64,000 nucleotides of DNA from 62-47 sp044463945 (GTDB lineage: Bacteria > Pseudomonadota > Alphaproteobacteria > Rhizobiales > Xanthobacteraceae), in NCBI GenBank assembly GCA_044463945.1, contig JBIQLW010000013.1:26175-90174 (forward strand). Direction: 5' to 3'. Both the position numbers and the translations under genes were made by a program. The notes beneath the pieces are model-generated. The model saw nothing but the letters and a program-made list of their open reading frames with translations. It searched no databases and was not told where the DNA came from. Shown in pieces: positions 24,918 through 34,702 of the stretch (position 1 is its first letter; every line of letters begins with the position of its first letter).

Positions 24918-26659
24918 GCGGACAGACCGAGGTCGTGCGCGCGCCCGAGCGCTCGTTCGCGGCGTGGCGCCAGCGCATGATCCGCACCCTGCTTTACGGA
25001 CAGAACGTCGATCGCGCGGCGCGGGCGCGGGTGCGTGTCGGCCTGACCATGCTGGTGTTCGCGCTGGTCTATGCCGTGATCGGCGCGCGGCTGACGATGT
25101 TCGCGACCTTCGGCGAAGGGCACGGATCGCGCCGCGCGGGTCAGGACGCCATCGCCACCGCGCGCCCGGATATCGTCGATCGCAACGGCCAGGTTCTCGC
25201 CACCGACGTCAAGACGCCGTCGCTGTTCGGCGAGCCGCGCCGGCTGATCGACGTCGACGAAGCCGTCGAAATGCTGACCGCGGCATTGCCCGACCTCGAC
25301 ACCCGCGAGTTGCGCGACCGGCTGTCGTCGAAGAAAGGCTTCGTCTGGCTCAAGCGCGAGATCACCCCGCGCCAGCAGCACGACATTCATCGCCTCGGCC
25401 TTCCCGGCATCGGCTTCCTGCGCGAGAACAAGCGCGTCTATCCCAACGGCGTCGATGTCTCGCACCTGATCGGGCTCGTCAACATCGACAACCAGGGCAT
25501 CGCCGGCATCGAGAAGTGGCTCGACAACAACGGGCTCGCCGACCTTCACCGCGCCGGCTTCGCCACCGACCGATTGCAGAAGCCGGTGGAACTCGCCGTC
25601 GATCTGCGCGTCGAGCACGCGCTGCGCGACGAACTGATGAAGGCCAAGGAGCACTACAAGGCCAAGGCGGCGTCCGGGCTCGTCTCCAACGTGCGCACCG
25701 GCGAGATCGTGGCGATGGTGTCGCTGCCGGATTTCGATCCCAACAATCCCAAGGAAGCCAACGATCCCGACCGTATCAACCGCCTGACCACCGGCGTCTA
25801 CGAGATGGGCTCGACGTTCAAGGCGTTCACGCTGGCGATGGCGCTGGATTCCGGCAAGGCGACGCTCAATTCGATGTGGGACGCGCGCGGGCCGCTGCGC
25901 TACGGCCGCTTCAAGATTCACGACGACCATCCGCTCGGGCGCTTCATCAACACCCGCGAGGTCTTCACCTATTCCTCCAACGTCGGCGCGGCGCGCATGG
26001 CCCTCGCCATGGGCGTCGAGGGGCACCAGGCGTTCCTACGCAAGATGGGGCAGATGACGCGGCTGCGCACCGAACTGCCGGAAAGCGCGTCGCCGATCCT
26101 GCCGCGCAAGTGGGGCGAATTGAACACGGTGACCATCGCCTTCGGCCACGGCATGGCGGTGGCGCCGTTGCAGGCGGTGATGGGCATCGACGCGCTGGTC
26201 AACGGCGGCTACCTGATCCCGCCGACCTTCCTCAAGCGATCCGAGGAGGAGGCGATGAAACTGGCGAAGCGCGTCATCAAGCCGGAAACCAGCGAGAAGA
26301 TGCGCTTCCTGATGCGGCTCAACGCCGAGATCGGCACCGCGCGCAAGGCCGACGTCAAGGGCTATTACGTCGGCGGCAAGACCGGCACCGCCGAGAAGGT
26401 CATCAACGGCCGCTACGCCAAGAAGAAGGTGCTGAACGGCTTCACCGCGATCCTGCCGGCCGACGACCCGAAATACCAGGTCCTCATCATGATCGACGAG
26501 CCGCAGCCCTTGAAGGAAACCTACGGCTTCATCACCTCCGGCTGGAACGCGGTGCCGACCGGCGGCAAGGTGATCGCCCGCATCGCGCCGCTGTTGGGAA
26601 TCGAGCCGCGTTTCGACCTGCCGCCGTCCGAGCGCCTTATTCTTGCGACATCGAGATGA
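24914..26659 (+). CDS. ftsI: peptidoglycan D,D-transpeptidase FtsI (PBP3)
   Basis: 581-residue class B penicillin-binding protein that crosslinks septal peptidoglycan. A membrane anchor lies near residues 42-65, then a dimerisation domain (RPDIVDRNGQVLATD, about 81-95) and the transpeptidase domain with all three motifs: STFK with nucleophile Ser (GSTFKAF, about 299-305), SSN (TYSSNVG, about 353-359) and KTGT (GGKTGTAEK, about 490-498). Full length. It overlaps ftsL by four bases and is followed by murE after 79 bases. Confidence 0.96.
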   Translation: MSGQTEVVRAPERSFAAWRQRMIRTLLYGQNVDRAARARVRVGLTMLVFALVYAVIGARLTMFATFGEGHGSRRAGQDAIATARPDIVDRNGQVLATDVKTPSLFGEPRRLIDVDEAVEMLTAALPDLDTRELRDRLSSKKGFVWLKREITPRQQHDIHRLGLPGIGFLRENKRVYPNGVDVSHLIGLVNIDNQGIAGIEKWLDNNGLADLHRAGFATDRLQKPVELAVDLRVEHALRDELMKAKEHYKAKAASGLVSNVRTGEIVAMVSLPDFDPNNPKEANDPDRINRLTTGVYEMGSTFKAFTLAMALDSGKATLNSMWDARGPLRYGRFKIHDDHPLGRFINTREVFTYSSNVGAARMALAMGVEGHQAFLRKMGQMTRLRTELPESASPILPRKWGELNTVTIAFGHGMAVAPLQAVMGIDALVNGGYLIPPTFLKRSEEEAMKLAKRVIKPETSEKMRFLMRLNAEIGTARKADVKGYYVGGKTGTAEKVINGRYAKKKVLNGFTAILPADDPKYQVLIMIDEPQPLKETYGFITSGWNAVPTGGKVIARIAPLLGIEPRFDLPPSERLILATSR

Positions 26660-26738
26660 GACAGGCACGCGCCGCCTCGCTAGGGCGGCGGTTTGAAGTG
26701 ATGTTTGCCAGGCCGCCGCGGGCGGCGGCTGCCCGGTC

Positions 26739-28196
26739 ATGGATATCATGAGACTTCGCGATCTGTTTGGCGGCGATGTTGCGATAGATGCCCGCGCTGG
26801 CGCGGTGGCGGTCGGCGGCATTGCCATCGACAGCCGCGCGGTGAAGCCGGGCGATCTGTTCTTCGCGCTCACAGGCGTCAGGACCGACGGCGCGCGCTTC
26901 GTCGATCAGGCGATCGCCGCCGGCGCGGTGGCGGTTGCCGGCGAGCGCGCCGCGCCGGGTATGGCATCGGTGCCATTCATTACCGTGAGCAATCCGCGCC
27001 GGGCGCTGGCGCTGGCGGCGGCGCGGTTTTTCCCGCGCCAGCCCGCGACCATCGCCGCGGTCACCGGCACCAGCGGCAAGACCTCGGTCGCGGCGTTCAC
27101 CCGCGAGATCTGGCGGCAACTCGGCGATGCGGCGGCGAGCATCGGCACCGTCGGCGTGGTCAGCGACAAGCGCAACGTCTACGGCTCGCTGACGACGCCG
27201 GACCCGGTGGCGCTGCATCGTGCGATCGATGAGCTGGCGCGAGACGGCGTCACGCATTTGGCTCTCGAAGCCTCGTCGCACGGGCTCGACCAGTTCCGGC
27301 TCGACGGCGTGCATGTCGGCGTCGGCGGCTTCACCAACCTGTCGCGCGACCACATGGATTATCATCCGGACGTCGCGCACTATCTTGCGGCCAAGCTGCG
27401 GCTGTTCACCGATCTGGTCTCGGAGGGCGGCGCGGCGGTGATCGCCGCCGATCATGACGTCTCGGCTCAGGTGATCGCGGCCGCGCGCCGGCGCGGCTTG
27501 CGGCTTCTCACGGTGGGGCGGCGCGGCGACGGTATCCGTCTGGTCGAGGCGGCGGTCGATGGCTTTTCGCAGAAACTCAGTCTCGAACATGGCGGTCGGC
27601 GTTACGCCGTGCGGTTGCCGCTGGTCGGCGAATTTCAGATCGAGAACGCGCTGGTGGCGGCCGGGTTGGCGATTGCCAGCGGCAGCGACGCGGCGCGCGT
27701 GTTCGACGCGCTGGAGCGGCTCGAAGGCGCGAAGGGCCGGCTCGAACGGGTCGGCCAGTATTGCGGCGCGCCGATCTTCGTTGATTACGCTCACAAGCCC
27801 GACGCGCTGGCGAAGGCGTTGCAGGCGCTGCGGCCCTATGCCAGACGTCGGCTGGTTGTGGTGTTCGGCGCGGGCGGCGACCGCGACGCGGGCAAGCGGC
27901 CGTTGATGGGCGCCATCGCGGCCGAACATGCCGACGCCGTCATCGTCACCGACGACAATCCGCGCAGCGAGGATCCGGCGGCGATCCGCGCCGCCATTCT
28001 CGCCGCAGCATCGGGCGCGCGCGAGATCGGCGACCGTGCCGCCGCCATCCGCGCCGCCATCGACGGCTTGCAGGAGGGCGACGTGCTGCTGATCGCCGGC
28101 AAGGGTCACGAAACCGGCCAGATCATCGGCGATCGCACGCTGCCGTTCAGCGATCACGAGGCGGTCGAGGCGGCATTGAAAGCGAAGGTCGCATGA
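26739..28196 (+). CDS. murE: UDP-N-acetylmuramoyl-L-alanyl-D-glutamate--2,6-diaminopimelate ligase
   Basis: 485-residue cytoplasmic ATP-dependent ligase adding meso-diaminopimelate to UDP-MurNAc-dipeptide. The ATP loop is GTSGKTSVA (about 109-117). The DNPR motif in TDDNPRSEDP (about 405-414) is the signature for diaminopimelate rather than lysine specificity. GKGHETGQ near the C terminus is also typical. Two close in-frame ATGs (26739 and 26748) are possible starts. Its stop overlaps murF by four bases (ATGA at 28193-28196). Confidence 0.96.
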   Translation: MDIMRLRDLFGGDVAIDARAGAVAVGGIAIDSRAVKPGDLFFALTGVRTDGARFVDQAIAAGAVAVAGERAAPGMASVPFITVSNPRRALALAAARFFPRQPATIAAVTGTSGKTSVAAFTREIWRQLGDAAASIGTVGVVSDKRNVYGSLTTPDPVALHRAIDELARDGVTHLALEASSHGLDQFRLDGVHVGVGGFTNLSRDHMDYHPDVAHYLAAKLRLFTDLVSEGGAAVIAADHDVSAQVIAAARRRGLRLLTVGRRGDGIRLVEAAVDGFSQKLSLEHGGRRYAVRLPLVGEFQIENALVAAGLAIASGSDAARVFDALERLEGAKGRLERVGQYCGAPIFVDYAHKPDALAKALQALRPYARRRLVVVFGAGGDRDAGKRPLMGAIAAEHADAVIVTDDNPRSEDPAAIRAAILAAASGAREIGDRAAAIRAAIDGLQEGDVLLIAGKGHETGQIIGDRTLPFSDHEAVEAALKAKVA

Positions 28197-29629
28197 GCAC
28201 CGAACCTCTATGGACCGCGCGGGCGATGGCGGAGGCGATGCGGGCGGAGATCGCCGGCGCGCCGCCCGCCGCCGTCCACGGCCTTTCCATCGACAGCCGC
28301 ACCGTTGCGCCCGGCGACGCCTACTTCGCCATCAAGGGCGACGTGCATGACGGCCACGATTTCGTCGAAGCCGCATTGAAGGCCGGCGCGGCGTTGGCGG
28401 TGGTGTCGCGCGAAAAGCGCGCGGGGTTTGCGGCCGATGCGCCGCTTCTGGTGGTCGAGGATGTGCTCGCGGGGCTGGTCGATCTGGCGAAGGCGTCGCG
28501 CGCCCGGCTCGGGGCGAAGGTGATCGCGGTCACCGGCTCGGTCGGCAAGACCTCGACCAAGGAGATGCTGCGGCAGGTGCTGGAGCAGCAGGGCAGGACG
28601 CACGCCTCGGTGGCGTCGTTCAACAATCACTGGGGCGTGCCGCTGTCCTTGGCGCGCTGTCCGGCCGATGTTGCCTATGCGGTGTTCGAGATCGGCATGA
28701 ACCACGCCGGCGAGATCACGCCGCTGGTGAAACTGGTGCGGCCGCACATCGCCATCGTCACCACGGTCGAGCCGGTGCATCTGGAATTCTTCGGCAGCGT
28801 CGAGGCGATCGCCGACGCCAAGGCGGAAATCTTCACCGGCGTCGAGCCGGGCGGCACGGCGGTGCTGAACCGCGACAATTCGCAGTTCGCGCGGCTGAAG
28901 CGGCAGGCCGCGACAGCCGGCATTGCCGACATCGTGACCTTCGGCGCGCACACCTCCGCCGACGCGCGGCTGCGCGACGTGGCGCTGCACGCGACCTGCT
29001 CGGCGGTCGATGCCGATATCCTCGGCCATGAAGTCACCTACAAGCTGGCGATGCCCGGCCGCCACATGGCGCTGAACTCGCTGGCGGTGCTGGCGGCGGC
29101 GACGCGCGCCGGCGCCGATCTGGCGCGCGCCGCGCTGGCGCTGTCGCAGATCGTGACGGCCGCCGGCCGCGGCGTTCGCAAGACGCTCGACCTCGGCCAT
29201 GGCGCGGCGACCCTGATCGACGAAAGCTACAACGCCAATCCGGCCTCGATGGCGGCGGCGTTGAACGTGCTCGGCCGCGCCACCGTCGGACCGCATGGGC
29301 GGCGGATCGCGGTGCTCGGCGACATGCTCGAACTCGGCCCCGCCGGCCCCGATCTCCATCGCGGCCTCGCCCTCGCGGTCACCCCCAACGGCATCGACAC
29401 GGTATTCTGTTGCGGGCCGCTGATGCGAAACCTGTGGGATGCGCTTCCCTCGGGCAAGCGCGGGGGCTATGCCGAAAGCTCAAGCCTGCTTGAGTCGCAG
29501 GTCGTGGCGGCGTTGCGCGCGGGCGACGCGGTCATGGTCAAGGGCTCGCTCGGCTCGAAGATGAAAGTGATTGTCAGCGCGCTGGAGAAGCGCTTTCCCG
29601 ACAAGGCCCGCGACGACGCGGCGGTGTAA
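28193..29629 (+). CDS. murF: UDP-N-acetylmuramoyl-tripeptide--D-alanyl-D-alanine ligase
   Basis: 478-residue Mur ligase joining D-Ala-D-Ala (made by ddl, also in this cluster) to UDP-MurNAc-tripeptide. ATP loop TGSVGKTSTKEM (about 116-127), FNNHWGVPLSL (about 143-153), the central EIGMNHAGEI (about 165-174) and DESYNANPASM (about 344-354) are all family landmarks. Overlaps murE by four bases, so the pair is translationally coupled; mraY begins 10 bases after the stop. Confidence 0.96.
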   Translation: MSTEPLWTARAMAEAMRAEIAGAPPAAVHGLSIDSRTVAPGDAYFAIKGDVHDGHDFVEAALKAGAALAVVSREKRAGFAADAPLLVVEDVLAGLVDLAKASRARLGAKVIAVTGSVGKTSTKEMLRQVLEQQGRTHASVASFNNHWGVPLSLARCPADVAYAVFEIGMNHAGEITPLVKLVRPHIAIVTTVEPVHLEFFGSVEAIADAKAEIFTGVEPGGTAVLNRDNSQFARLKRQAATAGIADIVTFGAHTSADARLRDVALHATCSAVDADILGHEVTYKLAMPGRHMALNSLAVLAAATRAGADLARAALALSQIVTAAGRGVRKTLDLGHGAATLIDESYNANPASMAAALNVLGRATVGPHGRRIAVLGDMLELGPAGPDLHRGLALAVTPNGIDTVFCCGPLMRNLWDALPSGKRGGYAESSSLLESQVVAALRAGDAVMVKGSLGSKMKVIVSALEKRFPDKARDDAAV

Positions 29630-29639
29630 GGCGGATCGG

Positions 29640-30722
29640 ATGTTCTATTGGTTGATCGACGCGGCGCCCGCCTTTCCGGGCCTCAACGTGTTTCGCTACA
29701 TTACCTTCCGCACCGGCGGCGCGATGGTGACGGCGGCGCTGTTCGTGTTTCTGTTCGGGCCGTGGATCATCGACAACCTGCGCATCCGCCAGGGCAAGGG
29801 CCAGCCGATCCGCACCGACGGCCCGCAGACCCACCTGACCAAGAAGGGCACGCCCACCATGGGCGGGCTGATGATCCTGTCCGGCCTCGTCGTCTCGACG
29901 CTGTTGTGGGCCAACCCGATGAACCCGTATGTCTGGATCGTGCTGGGCGTGACGCTCGGCTTCGGTCTGGTCGGCTTCTATGACGATTATCTGAAGGTCA
30001 CTAAGCAGAGCCACAACGGTTTCGGCGGCCGTAGCCGGCTCCTGATCGAGGCGGTGATCGCGGCGCTCGCCTGCTACGCGATGATGCGGCTCGGCCGCGA
30101 GCCGCTGTCGAGTTCGCTGGCGATTCCGTTTTTCAAGGAGGTCGTCCTGAATCTCGGCTGGTTCTTCGTGATCTTCGGCGGCTTCATCATCGTCGGCGCC
30201 GGCAACGCGGTGAACCTCACCGACGGCCTCGACGGCCTCGCCATCGTGCCGGTGATGATCGCCGCCGCCAGTTTCGGCATGATCGCCTATCTCGCCGGCA
30301 ACGCGGTGTTCTCTGACTACCTGCAAATCAACTACGTCGCCGGCACCGGCGAACTGTCGGTGCTGTGCGGCGCGGTGCTGGGCGCGGGGCTGGGCTTTCT
30401 GTGGTTCAACGCGCCGCCGGCCTCGATCTTCATGGGCGACACCGGTTCGCTGGCGCTCGGCGGGATGCTCGGCTCGATCGCGGTGGCGGTGAAGCACGAG
30501 ATCGTGCTGGCGGTGATCGGCGGCCTGTTCGTGCTGGAGGCGGTGTCGGTGATCGTGCAGGTCGCATCCTTCAAGCTGACCGGCAAGCGCGTGTTCAAGA
30601 TGGCTCCGATCCACCATCACTTCGAGCAGAAGGGCTGGACCGAGCCGCAGGTGGTGATCCGCTTCTGGATCATCGCGGTAATGCTGGCGCTGCTCGGCCT
30701 GTCCACGCTCAAGCTGCGGTGA
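29640..30722 (+). CDS. mraY: phospho-N-acetylmuramoyl-pentapeptide transferase
   Basis: 360-residue integral membrane enzyme making lipid I from UDP-MurNAc-pentapeptide and undecaprenyl phosphate. About ten membrane helices. Conserved active-site segments are KKGTPTMGGL (about 70-79), GFYDDYLKV (about 112-120), NLTDGLDGLA (about 192-201), FMGDTGSLALGG (about 264-275) and APIHHHFEQKGW (about 321-332). ATG 29640 gives the standard N terminus MFYWLID; upstream in-frame sequence overlaps murF and is not used. Confidence 0.97.
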   Translation: MFYWLIDAAPAFPGLNVFRYITFRTGGAMVTAALFVFLFGPWIIDNLRIRQGKGQPIRTDGPQTHLTKKGTPTMGGLMILSGLVVSTLLWANPMNPYVWIVLGVTLGFGLVGFYDDYLKVTKQSHNGFGGRSRLLIEAVIAALACYAMMRLGREPLSSSLAIPFFKEVVLNLGWFFVIFGGFIIVGAGNAVNLTDGLDGLAIVPVMIAAASFGMIAYLAGNAVFSDYLQINYVAGTGELSVLCGAVLGAGLGFLWFNAPPASIFMGDTGSLALGGMLGSIAVAVKHEIVLAVIGGLFVLEAVSVIVQVASFKLTGKRVFKMAPIHHHFEQKGWTEPQVVIRFWIIAVMLALLGLSTLKLR

Positions 30723-30756
30723 TGTCGGAAATGAGCATCGCCATGCGCACGACGTG

Positions 30757-30858
30757 CTCTCTCCCGCCTTGTGGGGGAGAGGTGGAGAGGGGGGTATCGC
30801 GAGTCATGTCCGTGCGGCTCACCCCCCTCCCTGACCCTCCCTCACAAGGGGGGAGGAG
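30757..30858 (+). repeat. palindromic repeat between mraY and murD
   Basis: About 100 bases with long imperfect inverted arms: CTCCCGCCTTGTGGGGGAG at the left and CTCCCTCACAAGGGGGGAGG at the right, the centre being GTATCGCGAGTCATGTCCG. The type is common in this bacterial group. Its right end forms a strong purine-rich ribosome-site-like run (GGGGGGAGGAG) just before an in-frame ATG at 30862. Confidence 0.75.
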
Positions 30859-30894
30859 ACGATGCTGTGCCTGTGGGAGGCGATCGTTTGCATC

Positions 30895-32301
30895 ATGATC
30901 CCTGTCACCTCATTTGCCGGCAAGCGGGTTGCGGTGTTCGGCCTCGGCGGCTCGGGGCTGGCCAGTTGCGCGGCGCTGAAGGCCGGCGGCGCCGAGGTCG
31001 TCGCCTGCGACGACAGCGCCGGGCGCATGGCGGAGGCCGCGCGCGCGGGCTTTACGACCGCCGACCTGCGTAATGCCTCGTGGCAGGATTTCGCCGCGCT
31101 GGTGCTGACCCCCGGCGTGCCGCTGACCCATCCGCAACCGCACTGGACCGTGTTGCTCGCGCAGCGCGCCGGCGTCGAGGTGATCGGCGATATCGAACTG
31201 TTCTGCCGCGAGCGCCGCCGCTTTGCACCGAACGCACCGTTCGTCGCCATCACCGGCACCAACGGCAAGTCCACCACCACGGCGCTGATCGCGCACCTGA
31301 TGCGCGAGGCGGGGCACGACGTGCAGATGGGCGGCAACATCGGCACCGCGATCCTGTCGCTGGAGCCGCCGCGCGCCGGGCGGGTCCATGTCGTTGAGAT
31401 GTCGTCGTACCAGATCGACCTCTGTCCCTCGCTCGATCCCAGCGTCGGCATCCTGCTCAATGTGAGCGAGGATCATATCGACCGCCACGGCACCATCGAG
31501 CACTATGCGGCGGTGAAGGAGCGGCTGGTCGCGGGCGTGCAAGCGGGCGGCGCGGTCATCGTCGGTGTCGACGACGGCTTCAGCCGGACGATTGCCGACC
31601 GGCTCGATCAGGCTGGCAAGCCGGTGGTGCGGGTGTCGGTGCGGCAGCCGCTCGCCGACGGCATTTATGTCGAGCACGAGACCATCGTGCGCGCATCGGG
31701 CGGCGCGCGCACCGAGATCGCCCGGATCGGCGGCATCGGCTCGCTGCGCGGCGTCCACAACGCCCAGAACGCCGCCTCCGCCGCCGTCGCCGCGCTGGCG
31801 CTTGGCGTCGATCGCGCTGTTCTGCAAAAGGGCCTGCGCAGCTTTCCCGGCCTCGCCCACCGCATGGAGCAGGTGGGGCAGCAGGGCCGCGTGCTGTTCG
31901 TCAACGACTCCAAGGGCACCAACGCCGACGCCACGGCGCGGGCGCTGGCCTCGTTCGGCGACATCTTCTGGATCGCCGGCGGCAAGCCCAAGACCGGCGG
32001 CATCGTTCCGCTGGCGGAGTTCTTCCCGCGCATCCGCAAGGCGTATCTGATCGGGGAGGCGGCGCAGGAGTTCGCCGCCACGCTGGACGGCCACGTCCCT
32101 TATGACATCAGCGGCACACTCGACGTCGCGGTGGCGACGGCCGCGCGCGACGCGCAGGCATCCAGACTGCCGGAGGCGGTGGTGCTGCTGTCGCCGGCCT
32201 GCGCCTCGTTCGATCAGTTCCCGAATTTCGAGGTGCGCGGCGACCGCTTCCGCGAATTGGCGCTCGCCCTGGAAGGCATCGAACCGGTCACCCCTGCGTG
32301 A
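30895..32301 (+). CDS. murD: UDP-N-acetylmuramoylalanine--D-glutamate ligase
   Basis: 468-residue Mur ligase adding D-glutamate to UDP-MurNAc-L-Ala. N terminus MIPVTSFAGKRVAVFGLGGS, ATP loop ITGTNGKSTTTA (about 118-129), EMSSYQID (about 170-177) and LVLVNDSKGTNAD-like LFVNDSKGTNADA (about 337-349) are all MurD landmarks. An in-frame ATG at 30862 would add 11 residues; it is preceded by the ribosome-site-like end of the repeat, so the actual start in this strain is uncertain. I choose 30895 because it gives the usual protein start. Confidence 0.95.
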   Translation: MIPVTSFAGKRVAVFGLGGSGLASCAALKAGGAEVVACDDSAGRMAEAARAGFTTADLRNASWQDFAALVLTPGVPLTHPQPHWTVLLAQRAGVEVIGDIELFCRERRRFAPNAPFVAITGTNGKSTTTALIAHLMREAGHDVQMGGNIGTAILSLEPPRAGRVHVVEMSSYQIDLCPSLDPSVGILLNVSEDHIDRHGTIEHYAAVKERLVAGVQAGGAVIVGVDDGFSRTIADRLDQAGKPVVRVSVRQPLADGIYVEHETIVRASGGARTEIARIGGIGSLRGVHNAQNAASAAVAALALGVDRAVLQKGLRSFPGLAHRMEQVGQQGRVLFVNDSKGTNADATARALASFGDIFWIAGGKPKTGGIVPLAEFFPRIRKAYLIGEAAQEFAATLDGHVPYDISGTLDVAVATAARDAQASRLPEAVVLLSPACASFDQFPNFEVRGDRFRELALALEGIEPVTPA

Positions 32302-32388
32302 GACGCGCCGGATTCTTTGCGTTCCGTTAACCGTTCGGCAACCATGATGCGAGAGCAATGGGCCGTTTCCGGCGCGTAAGGACCCGCC

Positions 32389-33540
32389 ATGATCTCACGC
32401 GAACAGCGCACCCCGATCTCCGAATGGTGGTGGACCGTCGACCGCCTGCTGCTGGGCGCGTTCGTCCTGCTGATCCTGTGCGGGGTGATCCTGTCGTTGG
32501 CGGCGAGTCCGTCGGTCGCCACCCGCATCGGCCTCGACCCGTTCCACTTCTTCAACCGCCATGTCCTGTTCCTGCTGCCGTCGCTGATCGTGATGGTCGC
32601 CGTCTCGTTCCTGTCGCCGCGTCAGGTGCGGCGCAGCGCGCTGATCGTGCTTCTCGTCAGCGTGGTGCTGATCGTGGCGACGCTGATGTTCGGCGCGGAG
32701 GTGAAGGGCGCGCGGCGCTGGATCACCCTTCTCGGCGTCAATATCCAGGCGTCGGAATCCGCCAAGCCGGCATTTGTCGTGGTGGTGGCATGGCTGTTCT
32801 CGGAATCGGCGCGGCGACCCGAGATGCCGGCAACATCGATGGCGCTGGCGCTGCTGCTTGGTCTCGTCACGCTGCTGGTGATGGAACCCGACTTCGGCCA
32901 GACCATGCTGATCCTCATGGTGTGGGGCGCGCTGTTCTTTATCGCCGGAATGCGCATGGTGTGGGTGTTCGGGCTCGCGGGCTCGGCAGCGGCGGGGCTG
33001 TTCGGCGCTTATCTGCTGGTGCCGCACGTCGCCGCGCGCATCAAGCGCTTCCTGGACCCGGCCTCGGGCGATACGTTCCAGGTCGATACCGCGATGGAAT
33101 CGTTCTTTCATGGTGGCTGGTTCGGCGTCGGTCCGGGCGAGGGCACGGTGAAGCGCATCCTGCCGGACAGCCACACCGACTTCGTCTTCGCTGTCGCCGC
33201 CGAGGAGTTCGGCATCATCTTCTGTCTGGCGCTGGCGGGCCTGTTCGCGTTCATCGTGCTGCGCACGCTGTCGCGCGCCTATGCCAATGAGGACCTGTTC
33301 ACGCGCTTCGCGGCATCCGGCCTCGCCATCCTGTTCGGCGTGCAGGCGGCGATCAATATGGCGGTCAACCTGCACCTCATTCCCGCCAAGGGCATGACGC
33401 TGCCGTTCATTTCCTACGGCGGCTCGTCAATGGTGTCGCTGGCTTACGGCGTCGGCATGATGCTGGCGCTGACGCGGCAGCGGCCGGCGACCGAGATCGC
33501 CGCGATCGGCGACGCCAACGCCGCGCACGCTTATGCCTGA
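32389..33540 (+). CDS. ftsW: septal peptidoglycan glycosyltransferase FtsW
   Basis: 383-residue SEDS-family membrane enzyme that polymerises lipid II at the septum with FtsI. About ten helices. Landmarks are KGARRWI near residues 105-111, the lipid-facing loop with PSEXXKP-like ASESAKPA (about 121-128), FHGGWFGVGPGEGTVKRILPD-type sequence (about 240-265) and the C-terminal GMTLPFISYGGSSM (about 337-350). An 87-base gap after murD contains TTAACCGTT but no recognised promoter. Two candidate ATGs are not present; start 32389 is the natural one. Confidence 0.96.
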   Translation: MISREQRTPISEWWWTVDRLLLGAFVLLILCGVILSLAASPSVATRIGLDPFHFFNRHVLFLLPSLIVMVAVSFLSPRQVRRSALIVLLVSVVLIVATLMFGAEVKGARRWITLLGVNIQASESAKPAFVVVVAWLFSESARRPEMPATSMALALLLGLVTLLVMEPDFGQTMLILMVWGALFFIAGMRMVWVFGLAGSAAAGLFGAYLLVPHVAARIKRFLDPASGDTFQVDTAMESFFHGGWFGVGPGEGTVKRILPDSHTDFVFAVAAEEFGIIFCLALAGLFAFIVLRTLSRAYANEDLFTRFAASGLAILFGVQAAINMAVNLHLIPAKGMTLPFISYGGSSMVSLAYGVGMMLALTRQRPATEIAAIGDANAAHAYA

Positions 33541-33585
33541 GCCGATGGCGATGCGCTCCGCAGCATTGCATAAGCGGGTGCGGCC

Positions 33586-34683
33586 ATGACCGCGCCGCTC
33601 ATCCTGCTCGCGGCCGGCGGCACCGGCGGCCATCTGTTTCCAGCCGAGGCGCTCGGCGTCGCGCTGATGCAGCGCGGCCTGCGGGCGCGGCTCGTCACCG
33701 ACGCGCGGGCGCTGCGCTACGGCGGCCTGTTCTCGAAGGACATGCTTGACGTGGTGCCGAGCGCGACGCTGCGCGGCCGCTCGCCGTGGGCGCTGGCGAA
33801 GACCGGGATGACGCTCGCCGCCGGACTGGCGGTGGCGCTGAACCTGATCCGGCGCACCAAACCCGCCGCGGTGATCGGCTTCGGCGGGTATCCGACGCTG
33901 CCGCCACTCATGGCGGCGCGGCTGCTCCGCGTGCCGACGCTGATCCACGACGCCAACGCGGTGATGGGGCGCGCCAACCGCTTCCTCGCCGGCCGTGTCA
34001 ACGCCATCGCCACCTCGCTGCCCGGCGTGCTCGACCGCGATCCGGCGCTGGCGGCGAAAACCACGCTGACCGGGACACCGATGCGGCCGGCGATCCTCGC
34101 CGCCGCGGCGGTGCCGTTCGCCGCGCCCGAGCCGGATGGCCCGCTGCGGCTTCTGGTGGTCGGCGGCAGCCAGGGCGCGCGGGTGATGTCGGATATCGTG
34201 CCCGGTGCGATCGAACGGCTCGCGCCAGCCGTGCGGGCGCGGCTGGTGCTGACCCAGCAGGTGCGCGACGAGGACATGGCGCGGGTACGCGCGGTCTACG
34301 ACCGGCTCGGGATCAACGCCGAACTCGCGCCGTTCTTCAGCGACCTGCCGGCGCGGCTCGCCTCCAACCATCTGGTGATCTCGCGTTCCGGCGCGACCAC
34401 CGTGGCGGAGCTTGCCGCCATCGGGCGGCCGTCGATCCTGGTGCCGCTGCCCGGCGCGCTCGATCAGGACCAGTTCGCCAATGCCGGCGTGCTGGCGGAG
34501 GCCGGCGGCGCGCTGCGCGTGGTGCAGTCGGATTTCACGCCGGAGCGGCTGGCGTCGGATATCGCGGCGCTCGCCGCTGAGCCGGCGCGGCTCGCGGCCA
34601 TGGCAGACAAGGCGCGTGGCATCGGCCAACGCGACGCCGCCGAGCGGCTGGCCGATCTGGTGATGAAAGTGGCGGGGATTTAG
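33586..34683 (+). CDS. murG: UDP-N-acetylglucosamine--N-acetylmuramyl-(pentapeptide) pyrophosphoryl-undecaprenol GlcNAc transferase
   Basis: 365-residue peripheral membrane glycosyltransferase converting lipid I to lipid II. The N-terminal glycine-rich loop is AAGGTGGHLFPAEAL (about 8-22), a second loop is VVGGSQGARVMS (about 190-201), and the donor-site region is ISRSGATTVAEL (about 266-277) followed by LVPLPGALDQDQFANA (about 285-300). Length is standard. It follows ftsW by 45 bases. Confidence 0.96.
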   Translation: MTAPLILLAAGGTGGHLFPAEALGVALMQRGLRARLVTDARALRYGGLFSKDMLDVVPSATLRGRSPWALAKTGMTLAAGLAVALNLIRRTKPAAVIGFGGYPTLPPLMAARLLRVPTLIHDANAVMGRANRFLAGRVNAIATSLPGVLDRDPALAAKTTLTGTPMRPAILAAAAVPFAAPEPDGPLRLLVVGGSQGARVMSDIVPGAIERLAPAVRARLVLTQQVRDEDMARVRAVYDRLGINAELAPFFSDLPARLASNHLVISRSGATTVAELAAIGRPSILVPLPGALDQDQFANAGVLAEAGGALRVVQSDFTPERLASDIAALAAEPARLAAMADKARGIGQRDAAERLADLVMKVAGI

Positions 34684-34702
34684 CCAAATTGCCTTGACTC
34701 CG

